Of a stretch of DNA of 64,000 nt, positions 9,076-18,304 are shown in pieces. The stretch comes from Cymbomonas tetramitiformis (lineage: Eukaryota; Chlorophyta; Pyramimonadophyceae; Pyramimonadales; Pyramimonadaceae): positions 21,668 to 85,667 of the forward strand of contig LGRX02027270.1 in assembly GCA_001247695.2 (NCBI GenBank), given 5' to 3'. Below the pieces are notes generated by a model. The model searched no databases, was not told the DNA's origin, and saw only the letters and a list, made by a program, of their open reading frames with translations. Made by a program: the position numbers and the translations under genes. The first letter of the stretch is position 1. The number at the start of each line of letters is the position of its first letter.

Positions 9076-9255
9076 TTAAAAACAGAGGTAGGCGAAAAAA
9101 AGAGGAGTGCAAAAAAGGACAGGAATTGCAAAAACGGTCACGTTTCTGCAAAAGCCGACACTGGCGCGTCAGACGGAAGCGAACGAGTCAGTCAACGATG
9201 AAGACGGATCGTGACGGCGCAATCGTGCCGCGGATGTATACAGTATACCGTAGCA

Positions 9256-9336
9256 GAATTCACGGTCGTGAATTCAATATTCATGGTCGTGAATTCAATA
9301 TTCACGGTCGCGAATTATATTTTCATGGTCGTGAAA
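9256..9336. repeat. Four tandem near-palindromes
   Basis: Four 22-bp steps each built on a near-perfect palindrome TTCACGGTCGTGAA, with variants TTCATGG and CGCGAA. Dyad symmetry and spacing suggest protein-binding sites upstream of the short ORF at 9372, or a small repeat element. Confidence 0.6.
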
Positions 9337-9371
9337 CCCGCTACTGGAAAGACGCCTTCTTGGAAGAAACC

Positions 9372-9533
9372 ATGGCAATTTTGAAGGCCTACCTATTACT
9401 TATTTTCGTCCTTACTTGTGTGCCATATATTTTTTGTCGTTGCAAGCCGCTCAGTTTCTCGTATATAAATATGTCTGCACAAATTGTTGGAGAATGGGAC
9501 AGCACGCAAGACGAAGAAAGGGTACGTTGGTAG
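9372..9533 (+). CDS. Short ORF with signal-peptide-like start, possible first exon
   Basis: ATG in the context ACCATGG opens a 53-codon frame beginning MAILKAYLLLIFVLTCVPYIF, a good signal peptide or membrane anchor. A sequence GGTACGTT at 9521-9528 resembles a splice donor, so the protein may continue in a second exon. A type-1 element begins 65 bp beyond the stop, which would place it in a first intron. Alternatively this is a tiny secreted protein or a chance ORF. Confidence 0.3.
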   Translation: MAILKAYLLLIFVLTCVPYIFCRCKPLSFSYINMSAQIVGEWDSTQDEERVRW

Positions 9534-9597
9534 AAAGGGCTCAAGAATCCTTGGCCTCTTGTTACTCAGCCCTTTTTTTTCCTTAAGGGATCCCGTG

Positions 9598-9813
9598 AGT
9601 AGTATACTACCGATTATAAGGCCCCTCCAAAACCCTAAAGATAATAATTACGTAATAAATAGGGAATAAATTACGTGATTAAATGTGAGTACGATAAAAA
9701 ATAAATAAAAGATCTACAATAAAATATAAATAAAAAAATCTACAATAAAAAGATAAAGATAAAATTGAAAGTAAATAAAAAGTAAATTAATTAATGTTTC
9801 AATAAGATATATG
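9598..9813. repeat. Left terminus of a type-1 element
   Basis: Starts AGTAGTATACTACCGATTAT and matches the ends at 18025, 29970, 32124 and 54676, including the TTACGTAATAAAT and AAATTACGTGATTAAATG motifs. The flank is CCCGTG (9592-9597). Only about 390 bp of the element survive before the next insertion. Confidence 0.85.
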
Positions 9814-9991
9814 TTAATTGTTGGCCTCTAAAAATAGTAAATCATTATAGTCTTGGTCAATGGAATTTTCACGTAGATATTCATTCATGTCTAAATATAC
9901 TAAAGAAGTAATATCAAATTCTTTGTTTTCTTGATTTTTGATTATTAAAGTATATAATATAGCTTCATGTATATCTTTTATTGGAAGTAGT
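9814..9991 (-). pseudogene. C-terminal fragment of a type-1 accessory gene
   Basis: About 58 codons (IKDIHEAILYTLIIKNQ ... NDLLFLEANN) ending just inside the type-1 terminus. The upstream part was cut off by the type-2 insertion at 9992. Other type-1 copies carry an F-box/SAP gene or the 126-aa gene in this position, so this is a third gene at an end-proximal slot. No family is recognised. Confidence 0.5.
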
Positions 9992-10254
9992 AGTAGTATG
10001 ATGTAGCGTTTGACGACAAAATTTTCCCCCACCAACAAAACCTAGGCTGCGCCTAGGGTTGGGGTAAAATCTTATCGCCAAACCCTACAACATCCTACTA
10101 CCATCCAAACCCTAGACAATTCCGGTGAGCTTCCGGTGAATTTATCCGGTCCGGTGAGCTTCCGGTGAGCTTCCGGTGAATTTATCCGGTTCGGTGAGAG
10201 TTTCCGGTGGAATAAATATAAATATGATAAATTAGAAAAAAAAATATTGTTAGT
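9992..10254. repeat. Left terminus of a type-2 element
   Basis: Starts AGTAGTATGATGTAGCGTTT. Contains a hairpin at 10041-10057 (stem CCTAGGC / GCCTAGG, loop TGC) and repeated TTCCGGTGAGC / TTCCGGTGAA units. The preceding bases (9986-9991) are AGTAGT, so the exact junction is ambiguous by one or two triplets. Confidence 0.8.
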
Positions 10255-10599
10255 TTAATCACTATCACTTTCATCACTATCACTTTCATCACTATCAATT
10301 TCATCACTATCACTTTCATCACTATCACTTGGAAACCATTCACCATATTCAATGTGCACTTGCCGTTGACCACTTAAATCTTGAAATGGAATAAACTCAT
10401 GATAATTTAAATTAAATCTAACTCCCACACTTATATAATGACAATCTCTTATATTTTTTAACCCGTAGTCAAACAAATGTATTGGTAATTCCAACATTTC
10501 CTCAAACACATCTTTCATTTCCAATTTATGCTTTCTCTTGTAAATTTCTTCTTGCATATCAATAGGTAAGTTTTCAATCATTTCGAATAGATTAGCCAT
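10255..10599 (-). CDS. F-box-like protein with Ser-Asp repeat tail (114 aa)
   Basis: Start placed at the ATG at 10599, giving MANLFEMIENLP; an upstream in-frame ATG is possible. The N-terminus carries the window's F-box-like motif: LPIDMQEEIYKRKHKLEMKD. The middle part is unassigned. The last ~25 residues are an acidic SD/SDE repeat encoded by a tandem 18-bp repeat (10258-10330). No SAP domain is present, unlike its relatives. It is end-proximal, next to the type-2 terminus. Acidic tails of this sort often bind basic proteins, but no function can be assigned. Confidence 0.6.
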   Translation of the reverse strand: MANLFEMIENLPIDMQEEIYKRKHKLEMKDVFEEMLELPIHLFDYGLKNIRDCHYISVGVRFNLNYHEFIPFQDLSGQRQVHIEYGEWFPSDSDESDSDEIDSDESDSDESDSD

Positions 10600-10763
10600 T
10601 ATTGTTATAATCATATGAATCGATGTCTTAAAGTTAAATAAAAACACGTTGATAAATAAATATAAATATGATAAATTAGAAAAAATATTATAATTGCAAC
10701 AATAAAATAAAACTAGTAATAATATATTTGATTTTAATTTTTAATTCCTATAGTTTTTTTAAA

Positions 10764-10961
10764 TTATCTATTTCGCCTATTTTGTTGTCTATCCGCAGGA
10801 TGAGGTGCTCTTAAAATCCTCCCGAAACGTCGTAATTGACCAATAGCCTTACATTGTACTTTATTTCCAAACGGACGACCTAAGGGGGCAGGGTCTTTGT
10901 ACCCACAATAAATTTTATTATTTCGTCTTCGTTGCGGTTGTGGTTGATTTGCTCTCACCAT
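10764..10961 (-). CDS. Conserved small basic virus protein (65 aa, CGYKDP family)
   Basis: Starts MVRANQ and contains YCGYKDPAP.GRP.GNK.QC, then a QLRR(F/Y)GRI segment and ends in an Arg/Asn-rich tail. Two close relatives are at 20695-20892 and 52794-52991, always between the integrase and the 224-aa gene in those elements; here it sits head-to-head with the 200-aa gene. Similar short 'CGYK..P.G...G...QC...Q.R.YG' proteins are common in large DNA viruses and PLVs, as I recall. Function unknown. Confidence 0.7.
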   Translation of the reverse strand: MVRANQPQPQRRRNNKIYCGYKDPAPLGRPFGNKVQCKAIGQLRRFGRILRAPHPADRQQNRRNR

Positions 10962-11050
10962 AATAATATAATATAATATAATATAATAAATTTATTTGAA
11001 AAAAACATAAACTAACTTAAAAAATAAATATTATAACTTAATTTAATAAA

Positions 11051-11653
11051 ATGATTTCGGTAGTTAAATATAATAATTTTGATATTGAAAAATTGAGTAT
11101 TGAAAATGTTGATTTTACAAAAATAAAAAGTAAATCTAAACCATATAAGTTTATAAGTATTCAATATGATCAAAAGCCGTTATACTTAGAAACACCAAAA
11201 ATGCATTGTCCATTTGGAGTTAACAACTTTGAAGGGAGTGACCGGTATAATATTTCGTTTAATTTAGTTGAAGATATGGAAAATATTATATTAGCTATAG
11301 AGGATAAAATTGTCAATCATATTTATGAAAATCAAATAAGATATTTTTCCAAAGATACTTTCAAACTTTCAAACTTGAAAGAACTTTTTAATAGTTCCAT
11401 TAAAATAAATCAAAATCAATTTAAATGTCAATTAGACAATGGGGACTCAAATTTATATAATAAAACATCTGGAGAAGAAATAGAAATTACAAAAGAGAAC
11501 ACAATGAATACAAAAATACAATCTATTATTAGAATTCCTGGATTTTATATAATGAATAAAATGTATGGTATTTCATATAAAATTGATCAAATGCTTTTAG
11601 ATAAAAATGATATTACAAATGAAAAAATATTTTCATTCACTGATGATATATAA
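11051..11653 (+). CDS. Conserved virus protein of unknown function (200 aa, DUF5871-like)
   Basis: Contains KPYKFISIQYDQKPLYLETP followed by K(M)HCPFGV, a motif combination I associate with a family of unknown function in giant viruses and PLVs (DUF5871-like; from memory, not checked). The C-terminal half has NTKIQSIIRIPGFYIMN and ISYKIDQMLL. A decayed copy is at 6490-6800. It is 12 bp upstream of the integrase and in the same direction. A nucleic-acid-binding role is possible but not shown. Confidence 0.6.
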   Translation: MISVVKYNNFDIEKLSIENVDFTKIKSKSKPYKFISIQYDQKPLYLETPKMHCPFGVNNFEGSDRYNISFNLVEDMENIILAIEDKIVNHIYENQIRYFSKDTFKLSNLKELFNSSIKINQNQFKCQLDNGDSNLYNKTSGEEIEITKENTMNTKIQSIIRIPGFYIMNKMYGISYKIDQMLLDKNDITNEKIFSFTDDI

Positions 11654-11664
11654 TAAAGAAATAA

Positions 11665-12243
11665 ATGAGTAAATTAATAACCGAGAAACAAATACAAGAT
11701 TTCTATTTAGACCCTGAAATTGGATATTCGAGTGTAAGTTCATTCACCGCAAAATTAAAATCAAAGGGATACAAAGTTACACAAAAACAAGTTAAGGAAG
11801 CGGTTGAAGCAACTGAAATAAATCAAACATTTTCTCAAAAAAATAAAATAAATATAAAAGAATTATTTCCTATTTATGGTAAAAATCCAGATAAAATTTA
11901 TATTCAAGCTGATTTGGCTTTTATCCCAAAATTAGAAAAACAAAATAAAGGTTATGCAGTTATGCTAACGGGGATAAATATAAATACAAGAAAAGGATAT
12001 GCCTATGGATTAAAATCAAAAACGGTAAAAGATAAGAATAATAAGAATATAGAGGCAGCCGAAGGGGTGATTCCCGCAATGAGAAAATTAATAAAGGATT
12101 CGAAAATGAATGTATTAACAACGGACAACGGGAGCGAATTCACAAATAAAATAATGAAAATATAGATAAAAATATAGATCATTTTACAAATGAAACCGAA
12201 GACCATACAACTATGGGAATGATAGAGAGATTTAATAGAACAA
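11665..12243 (+). pseudogene. DDE integrase, truncated (type-2 element)
   Basis: Matches the first ~195 residues of the intact integrase at 20922-22073. The first catalytic Asp (QADLAF) and the second (TTDNGSEF) are present. After the second Asp, a stop and a short deletion break the frame (around 12150-12175); the third catalytic region (IERFNRT) follows in another frame, and the gene is then cut by the type-2 terminus at 12244. Non-functional as it stands. Confidence 0.85.
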
Positions 12244-12600
12244 AGTAGTATGATGTAGCGTTTACGGACAGAATTTTCCCCCCACCACAAAAACCCTAGG
12301 GCTGCGCCCTAGGGTTGGGGTAAAATCCAATCCGCAAACCCTACAACATTCTACTATCCTCCAAACCCTAGGATGACGTGTCAATTTTCCGGTGAGCTTA
12401 CGGTGAATTTATCCGGTCCGGTGAGCTTCCGGTGAGCTTCCGGTGAATTTATCCGGTTCGGTGAGAGTTTCCGGTGGAATAAATATAAATTTGATAAATT
12501 TGATAAAATTATAAAAAAGAATTTATCATAAATAAAATAAAAATAATAAGAATAATAAAATGTAAATACGTTAAAATAAATCTAAATATAATTTATTAAA
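12244..12600. repeat. Left terminus of a second type-2 element
   Basis: Starts AGTAGTATGATGTAGCGTTT with flank GAACAA. Contains a perfect hairpin at 12294-12314 (9-bp stem CCCTAGGGC / GCCCTAGGG, loop TGC), GGATGACGTGTCAA, and a run of TTCCGGTGAGC repeats. No matching right end lies in the window. Confidence 0.8.
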
Positions 12601-12603
12601 AAG

Positions 12604-13190
12604 TTACGACACAACTATATTTTCTTGTGTAATCGAAGGTTGTCGACTTAATTCTAATACAAATCGAAGTACATTAGCACTTGTCGAAAAATTTCCATTT
12701 AGTGAACTAATATGAAGTTCGAGATTATTGTTTCCAATAACATTAGATGAAGCTACCAAACTGAAAGGGTTACTTATTCCAGTAAATATAGCAAGACCCG
12801 AGCATTTTAGAATATATTCGTCTCCAATAATATTATTGACACCTTCATCAGCGTGTTGAATTTTGAATTTTACAGTATCTCTATTTAGTTCGTTGTCTTG
12901 TAATTGAAATAAATACATTGCACTAAAAGAGTTTTCTGCAAATTCTAAAATACGAATACTTTGTCCGGGTAGTGGATTATTTCTTGGAAAATTTCTTATA
13001 TCAAGATTTTGATATTGTAAGTTTTTGTTTCAAAGACGTCTTTTACCGTAACTTTGCCGTTAGCTCGTTCAATATCATTTGTTGTTCCTTGTACATCAAG
13101 CCATTTTGAACTTCCCCCACTCGGTGCATTTCCATTAACGGTTGTACATTGTAGATTTTTACAAATCAAATCTTTACCGAAAGACGTCAT
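12604..13190 (-). pseudogene. Tail-fibre-like MxSFG protein, deleted and frameshifted
   Basis: The N-terminus at 13190 reads MTSFGKDLICKNLQCTTVNG, as in other tail-fibre proteins. After ERANGKVTVKDVFE the frame shifts near 13025, and the remainder (LQYQNLDIRNFP, then ILEFAENSFSAMYLF ... ITQENIVVS) continues in another frame down to 12604. Compared with the 328-aa copy, the central ~150 codons are missing. Likely a non-functional remnant. Confidence 0.7.
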
Positions 13191-13225
13191 TTTTATTCTA
13201 TAATATAATTATATGATATATAAAA

Positions 13226-13381
13226 TTACAATTTAAAATCAGGTTTAATCCAAACCAATATTCCCGAACCCGGAGTTGTTATAACTTTACTTTCCATACA
13301 CACACCAATAATTCCAACATTATTTGTGGTAATTTGTGAAGAATTGACTGATCCTCCCGAAACACAACCTAACATTTGACC
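13226..13381 (-). pseudogene. Fibre protein, C-terminal fragment
   Basis: About 51 codons ending GSGILVWIKPDFKL, matching the end of the 593-599 aa fibre. It is cut on its N-terminal side by the type-3 terminus at 13382, directly at the KGQMLGC region. Confidence 0.85.
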
Positions 13382-13640
13382 AGTTGTTAAGTACCGATTA
13401 TAGCCCACCACCAAATAAGTAACTAATAAATACAAGAAATAATTACGTAATAAATTGAGAATAAATTACGTGATTAAATGTGTATACAATAAAAAATAAA
13501 TAAAAAAATCTACAATAAAAAAATAATAATAAATGTTAAATAAAAACAAAATATAAAAGATAAAGATAAAAAATTGTAAGTAAATGAAAAGTAAATTAAT
13601 TAAGTTCTCAATATATATACATGTTAATTGTTCTTAAATC
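13382..13640. repeat. Left terminus of a type-3 element
   Basis: Starts AGTTGTTAAGTACCGATTAT; flank TTGACC. The first ~40 bp differ from type-1 ends, but the inner part (AATTACGTAATAAAT, AAATTACGTGATTAAATG, CTACAATAAAA runs) is shared with type-1, so only the tips are family-specific. Confidence 0.8.
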
Positions 13641-13642
13641 AT

Positions 13643-14179
13643 TTATGGAAGTTTAATAAGTCTTTGAATTAATTCTTGTTTATTACCACTTGCTTTGATA
13701 TGATTAATTTTACACATTTCTTTTAGCTCTTTTAGTGTAGTATACGATGTCAAAAAATACACAAGTTTATTTTCACAATATGTAAATGGAAAATGAAAAC
13801 CACTAAGAAAGTTAGCACGGAAACCTAAGATATTATTTGTTGGTAATTCAATTTGCATATTTCTTACATTTATCCTGTTTATATTTATATTTTGGACTTT
13901 TCTAAAAAAGTAATATTGAAAAAATCTAATTCGCATGTAATCCTTATAAAACTCATATCTGTCATCCACAACATTTTTTGAAATCAAGTTATCGTAATTC
14001 CATTTTGGATTGTTATTGGCAAACATACAAACTATACAATTCAAATATTTATCGTTTAATTTTTTTCTATTAGGTATATAATTGATTTCCTTGCACACAT
14101 CTTTCATTTGAAGTTGATGTTTCATAATGTAAATCTTTTCTTGAAGTTCACAAGGAAGATGGTTAAATGTGGTATTCAT
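13643..14179 (-). CDS. F-box-like / SAP accessory protein (178 aa)
   Basis: Residues 3-30 (TTFNHLPCELQEKIYIMKH followed by QLQMKDV) look like a compact F-box: L-P-x-E-L-x-x-K-I with a helix and DV. The middle is unassigned, with many aromatic and basic residues (RFFQYYFFRKV). The C-terminus (about 145-176, TLKELKEMCKINHIKASGN, then QELIQRL) fits a SAP DNA-binding fold. A near-identical copy lies at 59014-59550 and a frameshifted one at 32397-32934. All lie next to an element terminus and share the CCACTTAAAGA leader. A link between DNA and the host SCF ubiquitin machinery is a hypothesis. Confidence 0.7.
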   Translation of the reverse strand: MNTTFNHLPCELQEKIYIMKHQLQMKDVCKEINYIPNRKKLNDKYLNCIVCMFANNNPKWNYDNLISKNVVDDRYEFYKDYMRIRFFQYYFFRKVQNININRINVRNMQIELPTNNILGFRANFLSGFHFPFTYCENKLVYFLTSYTTLKELKEMCKINHIKASGNKQELIQRLIKLP

Positions 14180-14192
14180 TCTTGCTTTATTT

Positions 14193-14207
14193 ACACTCTT
14201 TTAATGG
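14193..14207 (-). promoter_or_regulatory. Diverged accessory-gene leader box
   Basis: Reads CCATTAAAAGAGTGT on the minus strand, 28 bp before the ATG at 14179; the consensus is CCACTTAAAGAGTGT. Confidence 0.4.
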
Positions 14208-14221
14208 ATTTTATTTTTTGA

Positions 14222-14246
14222 GGTTTTTTGTCCCCCTGAAAAAACC
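14222..14246 (-). terminator. Hairpin ending the tail-fibre gene
   Basis: Stem GGTTTTTT / AAAAAACC (8 bp) around a CAGGGGGAC loop on the minus strand, 8 bp after the tail-fibre stop. Same signal as at 19716, 32992, 53939 and 59593. Confidence 0.6.
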
Positions 14247-14253
14247 GAAGAAG

Positions 14254-14483
14254 TTACGGGTTTGGAGAATGAGGAGTCAATTTCAAGAAAAATCTAATAA
14301 CATCGTCAGAAAAATTTTCAAACAACGAAGAAATTCTAAGCTCCATACGTTACCAACTGTCCTTTCTATATCATTACCACCGGGTAGGTTTTGCCACTTA
14401 GTAGACCCCCCAGTTGGAGCATTTCCATTTACCGTATTACATTGTATATTTTTACAAACAATATCATTTCCAAAAGAAGACAT
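14254..14483 (-). pseudogene. Tail-fibre-like protein, large internal deletion
   Basis: Keeps the first ~48 codons (MSSFGNDIVCKNIQCNTVNG ... GNDIERTVG) and then jumps, near 14345, to the last ~30 codons of the gene in a different frame, ending in the normal stop region next to the hairpin. Compared with 27693-28679, roughly 750 bp are missing. Truncated and probably not functional. Confidence 0.75.
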
Positions 14484-14499
14484 ATAATATATTATAATA

Positions 14500-16299
14500 T
14501 TACAATTTAAAATCAGGTTTAATCCAAACCAATAATCCTGAACCCGGAGTTGTTACAACTTTACTTTCCATACACACACCGATAATTCCAACATTATTTG
14601 TAGTGATTTGTGAAGCACTAACTGAACCTCCCGGAGCACAACCTAACATTTGACCTTTAACATAACTTCCATCAATAGCTTTGCAAGTTGTGAAACCTTT
14701 TGTACAAACGAAACAAGAATTTCCGGTTGTTGCATTTTGAACACAAACTCCAATAGGCATACAATTTTGATTAGATTGACTTGCCGAAGCTGCATATATT
14801 TTTACACCATTTACATCTGAAAAATCATCAGAAAATTGAACAATATCTCCGGCACTTATTGTACCTCCGGTATTATTTTCAAAAGTAAATACATCACCGG
14901 TATGAGGAACCGGACTTGTGGGTAATGTTGCCGTATATGCATTTGTCAAACCTGTCAAAGGAATTCCTGAGGTCGTCAATGATGATGTTGGCGTTGTATA
15001 TGCCCAGTCAATGCTACTTACAAGTCGTATAGCACTACAATCCAAATCTCCGCTTAAATTAATGTTATTTCCAGAATTACCGACAGCTAAAACTTGACTT
15101 AATGAACCAATACTTCCAGAATTTATTGCACCGGTTCTAACTTCATTTGATGCAGAATCATAATATAATTGTAAACTTTCAGAGCTAACATCTGGACTTG
15201 CTCGGATAGGTCTAATATAACATGAATTATTTACCCCAGCATTAAGTTCAAGACCGCTTGCGTTCAAAATTATTGTATTATCAATAGCCGTAGCACTTTG
15301 TGAAGAATTTTGACCGCTCAAAGCACCAATATTAATAGAATTCTCGCCAGCCAAATATTCCCCAGCGAATTTGCCAATATTGACTGAATTCACGGAAGCA
15401 AAGCTTTGCCCTGCGTCGTCCCCAACGTTTACGACGAAAGCATTACATTGATTGTTGCCGGCCCCGCTGCCTATGCATATTGAATCGTTTAAACAATTAA
15501 AAGCCCCACTATTTCTACCTATTAAAACCGAACGGTTTGCATTTGGAAAACCGTCATTTTGAGTCGATTCGCCTATGGACACTAATCCATTACCCGCTGT
15601 GCCCGCTTTAATTCTAAATAAATTTCCATCACATTCTTCTTGATTTATTATAAGTTTTCCGGTTCCCGTAAAAGAAATATCATTTGTGGTAGTTGTACTT
15701 CCTTGGTCGGTAACAGATTGTAAATTTTGGTTAGCCCCGGAAGGAAGGTTTTGAAGCAAAGAACCGTCACCAATAAATTTTCCAGAATTCAAAGTGATAT
15801 CACCGGTGTTTAAAATTAAAGGTCCATCATTTAAAAGTACACCTGCTCCAAGTGGTTCTACATTCAATGTGGTTTGCATAAAGGACCATTCATTTATACC
15901 ATTGTCTCCTATTTTCAATCTTGTTTGAGGAACAGGGTCTAAAGATGTAATTTCAAAAGAACTATCAAGTTCATCCAAACCTATAGAAAATTTTGATTTA
16001 CTTGCAGGATTGTTCAAAATGAAATCATAAAAATTGATATTATTAACCAAATTTAAATCACCATCAGTTTGTAATTTCATGAATTCTCTTTGATTATTTA
16101 CATTAGAATTATCAATAAAATCAATATCATTTTGATATAAAAAATCTGAAGCCATATGAATTGTTTGACAAGGGTTTGAATTATCACCTATTTGATTTAC
16201 ATTTATTTGATTAATTGTTAAAGGGTCAGGAATATTTGTAGATGGAGTTTGTTTACCATTAAATGTACTTGCAACTACATTATTTCCAAATGAAGACAT
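14500..16299 (-). CDS. Large fibre-like virion protein (599 aa)
   Basis: Intact copy. Starts MSSFGNNVVASTFNG, right after a TATAATATATA box at 16300-16310. It has the conserved QIGDNSNPCQTIHMASDF block, the fibre-like LILNTGDITLNSGKFIGDG segment, a glycine-rich YadA-like repeat region and a C-terminal domain ending GLLVWIKPDFKL. The centre (about residues 215-345; FRIKAGTAGNGLVSIGESTQ onward) differs strongly from the copy at 34284-36065 while both ends are nearly identical, so the head region has been exchanged. It probably forms a trimeric attachment fibre (inference). Confidence 0.75.
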   Translation of the reverse strand: MSSFGNNVVASTFNGKQTPSTNIPDPLTINQINVNQIGDNSNPCQTIHMASDFLYQNDIDFIDNSNVNNQREFMKLQTDGDLNLVNNINFYDFILNNPASKSKFSIGLDELDSSFEITSLDPVPQTRLKIGDNGINEWSFMQTTLNVEPLGAGVLLNDGPLILNTGDITLNSGKFIGDGSLLQNLPSGANQNLQSVTDQGSTTTTNDISFTGTGKLIINQEECDGNLFRIKAGTAGNGLVSIGESTQNDGFPNANRSVLIGRNSGAFNCLNDSICIGSGAGNNQCNAFVVNVGDDAGQSFASVNSVNIGKFAGEYLAGENSINIGALSGQNSSQSATAIDNTIILNASGLELNAGVNNSCYIRPIRASPDVSSESLQLYYDSASNEVRTGAINSGSIGSLSQVLAVGNSGNNINLSGDLDCSAIRLVSSIDWAYTTPTSSLTTSGIPLTGLTNAYTATLPTSPVPHTGDVFTFENNTGGTISAGDIVQFSDDFSDVNGVKIYAASASQSNQNCMPIGVCVQNATTGNSCFVCTKGFTTCKAIDGSYVKGQMLGCAPGGSVSASQITTNNVGIIGVCMESKVVTTPGSGLLVWIKPDFKL

Positions 16300-16331
16300 T
16301 ATATATTATACATTTATTTATTATTTTATGA

Positions 16332-16685
16332 TTAAGGAGGAATTGATGCCATTTTCATAAAAATCTGAGCTGGTGCAGTACCACCCGCACTTCTATACCC
16401 ATACAATCCATTGACGGGGACAATATTATTATTTGGCGGTGTGTTTGCGGCACCGGTTATAACAGGTAATCCAGCCATACGAACTTTGCATTTATCAGTT
16501 AATGCAGCCATATTTAGATAAACAACACCAGGGTCTTTGCTTTGAGAACCATCGATATCCATCATGATATTTGCTCGAACCATTTGTAAAGTTGTTATTG
16601 TTGTTTTATCTTTGGCACCAATAAACACACCATTATTAACTTTGACATTCTTATCTAAAACAAAATCATTTCCGAATGAAGACAT
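16332..16685 (-). CDS. MxSFG-family small virion-module protein (117 aa)
   Basis: Starts MSSFGNDFVLDKNVKVNNG, followed by a GAKDKTT segment and M(D)IDGSQS. Homologous over the N-terminal two thirds to 25457-25801 and 36092-36436, with a different C-terminal end (GTAPAQIFMKMASIPP). 32 bp upstream of the fibre gene. Function unknown; fixed position in the virion module. Confidence 0.7.
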   Translation of the reverse strand: MSSFGNDFVLDKNVKVNNGVFIGAKDKTTITTLQMVRANIMMDIDGSQSKDPGVVYLNMAALTDKCKVRMAGLPVITGAANTPPNNNIVPVNGLYGYRSAGGTAPAQIFMKMASIPP

Positions 16686-16711
16686 TATATACTATATCCT
16701 ATAATTTAATT

Positions 16712-17029
16712 CTATTTCACAAAGAATGTCGGAGCCAAAGGTGCCAGTTTATTGTTTAATGGATGAATATTGGGAAATGAAAACATAGCATTTTGTTTTG
16801 TAATTTTATCACCGTGTCCTAATGTATACGATTTGAAACCTGACATAGGGTCCACATTAGAAACTCTTGCCGGTGGTCGCAAATCTTGTATTGTTTTACA
16901 TGGAACAATCATCATCGAAGAACTTCGAAAGCCTGAAGTTAACATCATATTTGGTAATTTAACATCGACTTTTCCTAATGGTTTATTTCCTAAGTTTGAA
17001 GCGAAAATTTGTCCCGCTTGTTCAGCCAT
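16712..17029 (-). CDS. Small virion-module protein (105 aa) after MCP
   Basis: Start chosen at the ATG at 17029 (MAEQAGQIFASNLG), as in the copy at 36463-36780. Conserved blocks: LPNMMLTSGFRSSSMMIVPC, RPPARVSNVDPMSGFKSY, GHGDKITKQNAMFSFP. Directly downstream of the MCP in the same direction. Minor capsid role suspected from synteny only. Confidence 0.75.
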   Translation of the reverse strand: MAEQAGQIFASNLGNKPLGKVDVKLPNMMLTSGFRSSSMMIVPCKTIQDLRPPARVSNVDPMSGFKSYTLGHGDKITKQNAMFSFPNIHPLNNKLAPLAPTFFVK

Positions 17030-17059
17030 AATTATATATAAGTACAATTAAATTAGTTT

Positions 17060-18024
17060 TTATACAACCACTTCAATCATTCTTCCCATACCAATACGAA
17101 TGATACTTGTACATTGTGCAATAATAAATGTTTCGTTATTCGTCAAAGCTGTTTGAAGTGGGTCTGCGGTCGATGATTTTTGAGTTTGAAGAAAGAATGA
17201 AGAATTCAAACTCCGGGTATCAATTCCTGAACAATTTCGGGGTCCCATACCGGGCATAGGCATATTTAATCGAAGCATAGCAGTCCAATAAGAATTGTAC
17301 CAATTTTCTAAAGAATTAACTTTACAACCTGAATCGTCGGAATAATTATCAGCTTTACCAATAGTGACCAAGTTAAAAGCATCGAGAGCGGTGGCACGAT
17401 AATTTGGATAATAAATTGAGTTGACATTATACTGCCAAGATTGAATATCTCCAGAATAAAATCTGAAAAAACTTGGAACATAAGTAGCCCCTATTTTATT
17501 ATCGATTTTGTGTAAACCTGTATTTACAGAATTATAATCTGAAGGCCTTTGAACAGCGTATAACATATCCAAAGATTGTGCCGACAAAGAGAATCGATTC
17601 GATTTAGTCATTTCCGTTTGAGTATCTTGAAAGGTAAAATAATTAGTGAAAGGCATCTCAATATATGAATCTTCTTTTAGTTTTCTTTCGACAGCACTAT
17701 CGTAAACACCATTTGAAAATGTAATTGTTTCAATTGTAAAATGCAAATCAGTCAATTTCCATGTCGCTTTTGCAGCAAGTTCGGCAGCCGCGGTTCCATT
17801 AAATCCATTTCCGGCTCCCAAGGACTTTTGATACGCTCCAAGAACTTCCGGTCCATGCATGAAGAAACGAATTTGAATACTTGGTAGTAACGCAGTATCC
17901 AGGTAGTCAGGTGAAGATTCCCCTATAAATTGTAGGAAATTATTCAAAATATATGGTCTTTCTTCTTGATAATAACTATCGGTATTAACATTTATTTCTT
18001 GATTTTTCAAAACTCTTTGATAAG
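17060..18024 (-). pseudogene. Major capsid protein, C-terminal portion (disrupted)
   Basis: About 316 codons of MCP, nearly identical to the copy at 36811-38156. The gene is split by the element at 18025-29970; the N-terminal ~130 codons continue at 29971-30358. The 6-bp target duplication GATAAG lies at both junctions, and the copy at 37770-37790 shows the uninterrupted site. The split makes this capsid gene non-functional in its present form. Confidence 0.95.
18019..18024. repeat. Target site duplication GATAAG (left)
   Basis: Matches GATAAG at 29971-29976, across the 11.9 kb insertion. Polinton-type integrases make 6-bp duplications. Confidence 0.95.
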
Positions 18025-18300
18025 AGTAGTATACTACCGATTATAACGCCCCCCCAAAACCCTAAAGACGATAATAAATGATTAATAAATACAAGAGAAA
18101 ACCCTAAAGAAATAATTACGTAATAAATAGGGAATAAATTACGTGATTAAATGTGAGTACGATAAAAAATAAATAAAAAATCTACAATAAAAAATAAATA
18201 AATAAATCTACAATAAAAAGATAAAGATAAAATTGAAAGTAAATAAAAAGTAAATTAATTAATGTTTCAATAAGATATATGTTAATTGTTCCTAAATCAT
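18025..18300. repeat. Type-1 terminal inverted repeat (left)
   Basis: Inverted match to 29695-29970 with small differences. Contains two TTACGT motifs and CTACAATAAAAA repeats. Confidence 0.9.
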
Positions 18301-18304
18301 TCAT

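Noticed and set aside
8926..9533. Two long open frames with GGG/Arg/HGRE repeats
   Set aside because: They follow the G-rich and palindromic DNA repeats frame by frame and have no credible protein features; only the short ORF from 9372 was kept, with low confidence.
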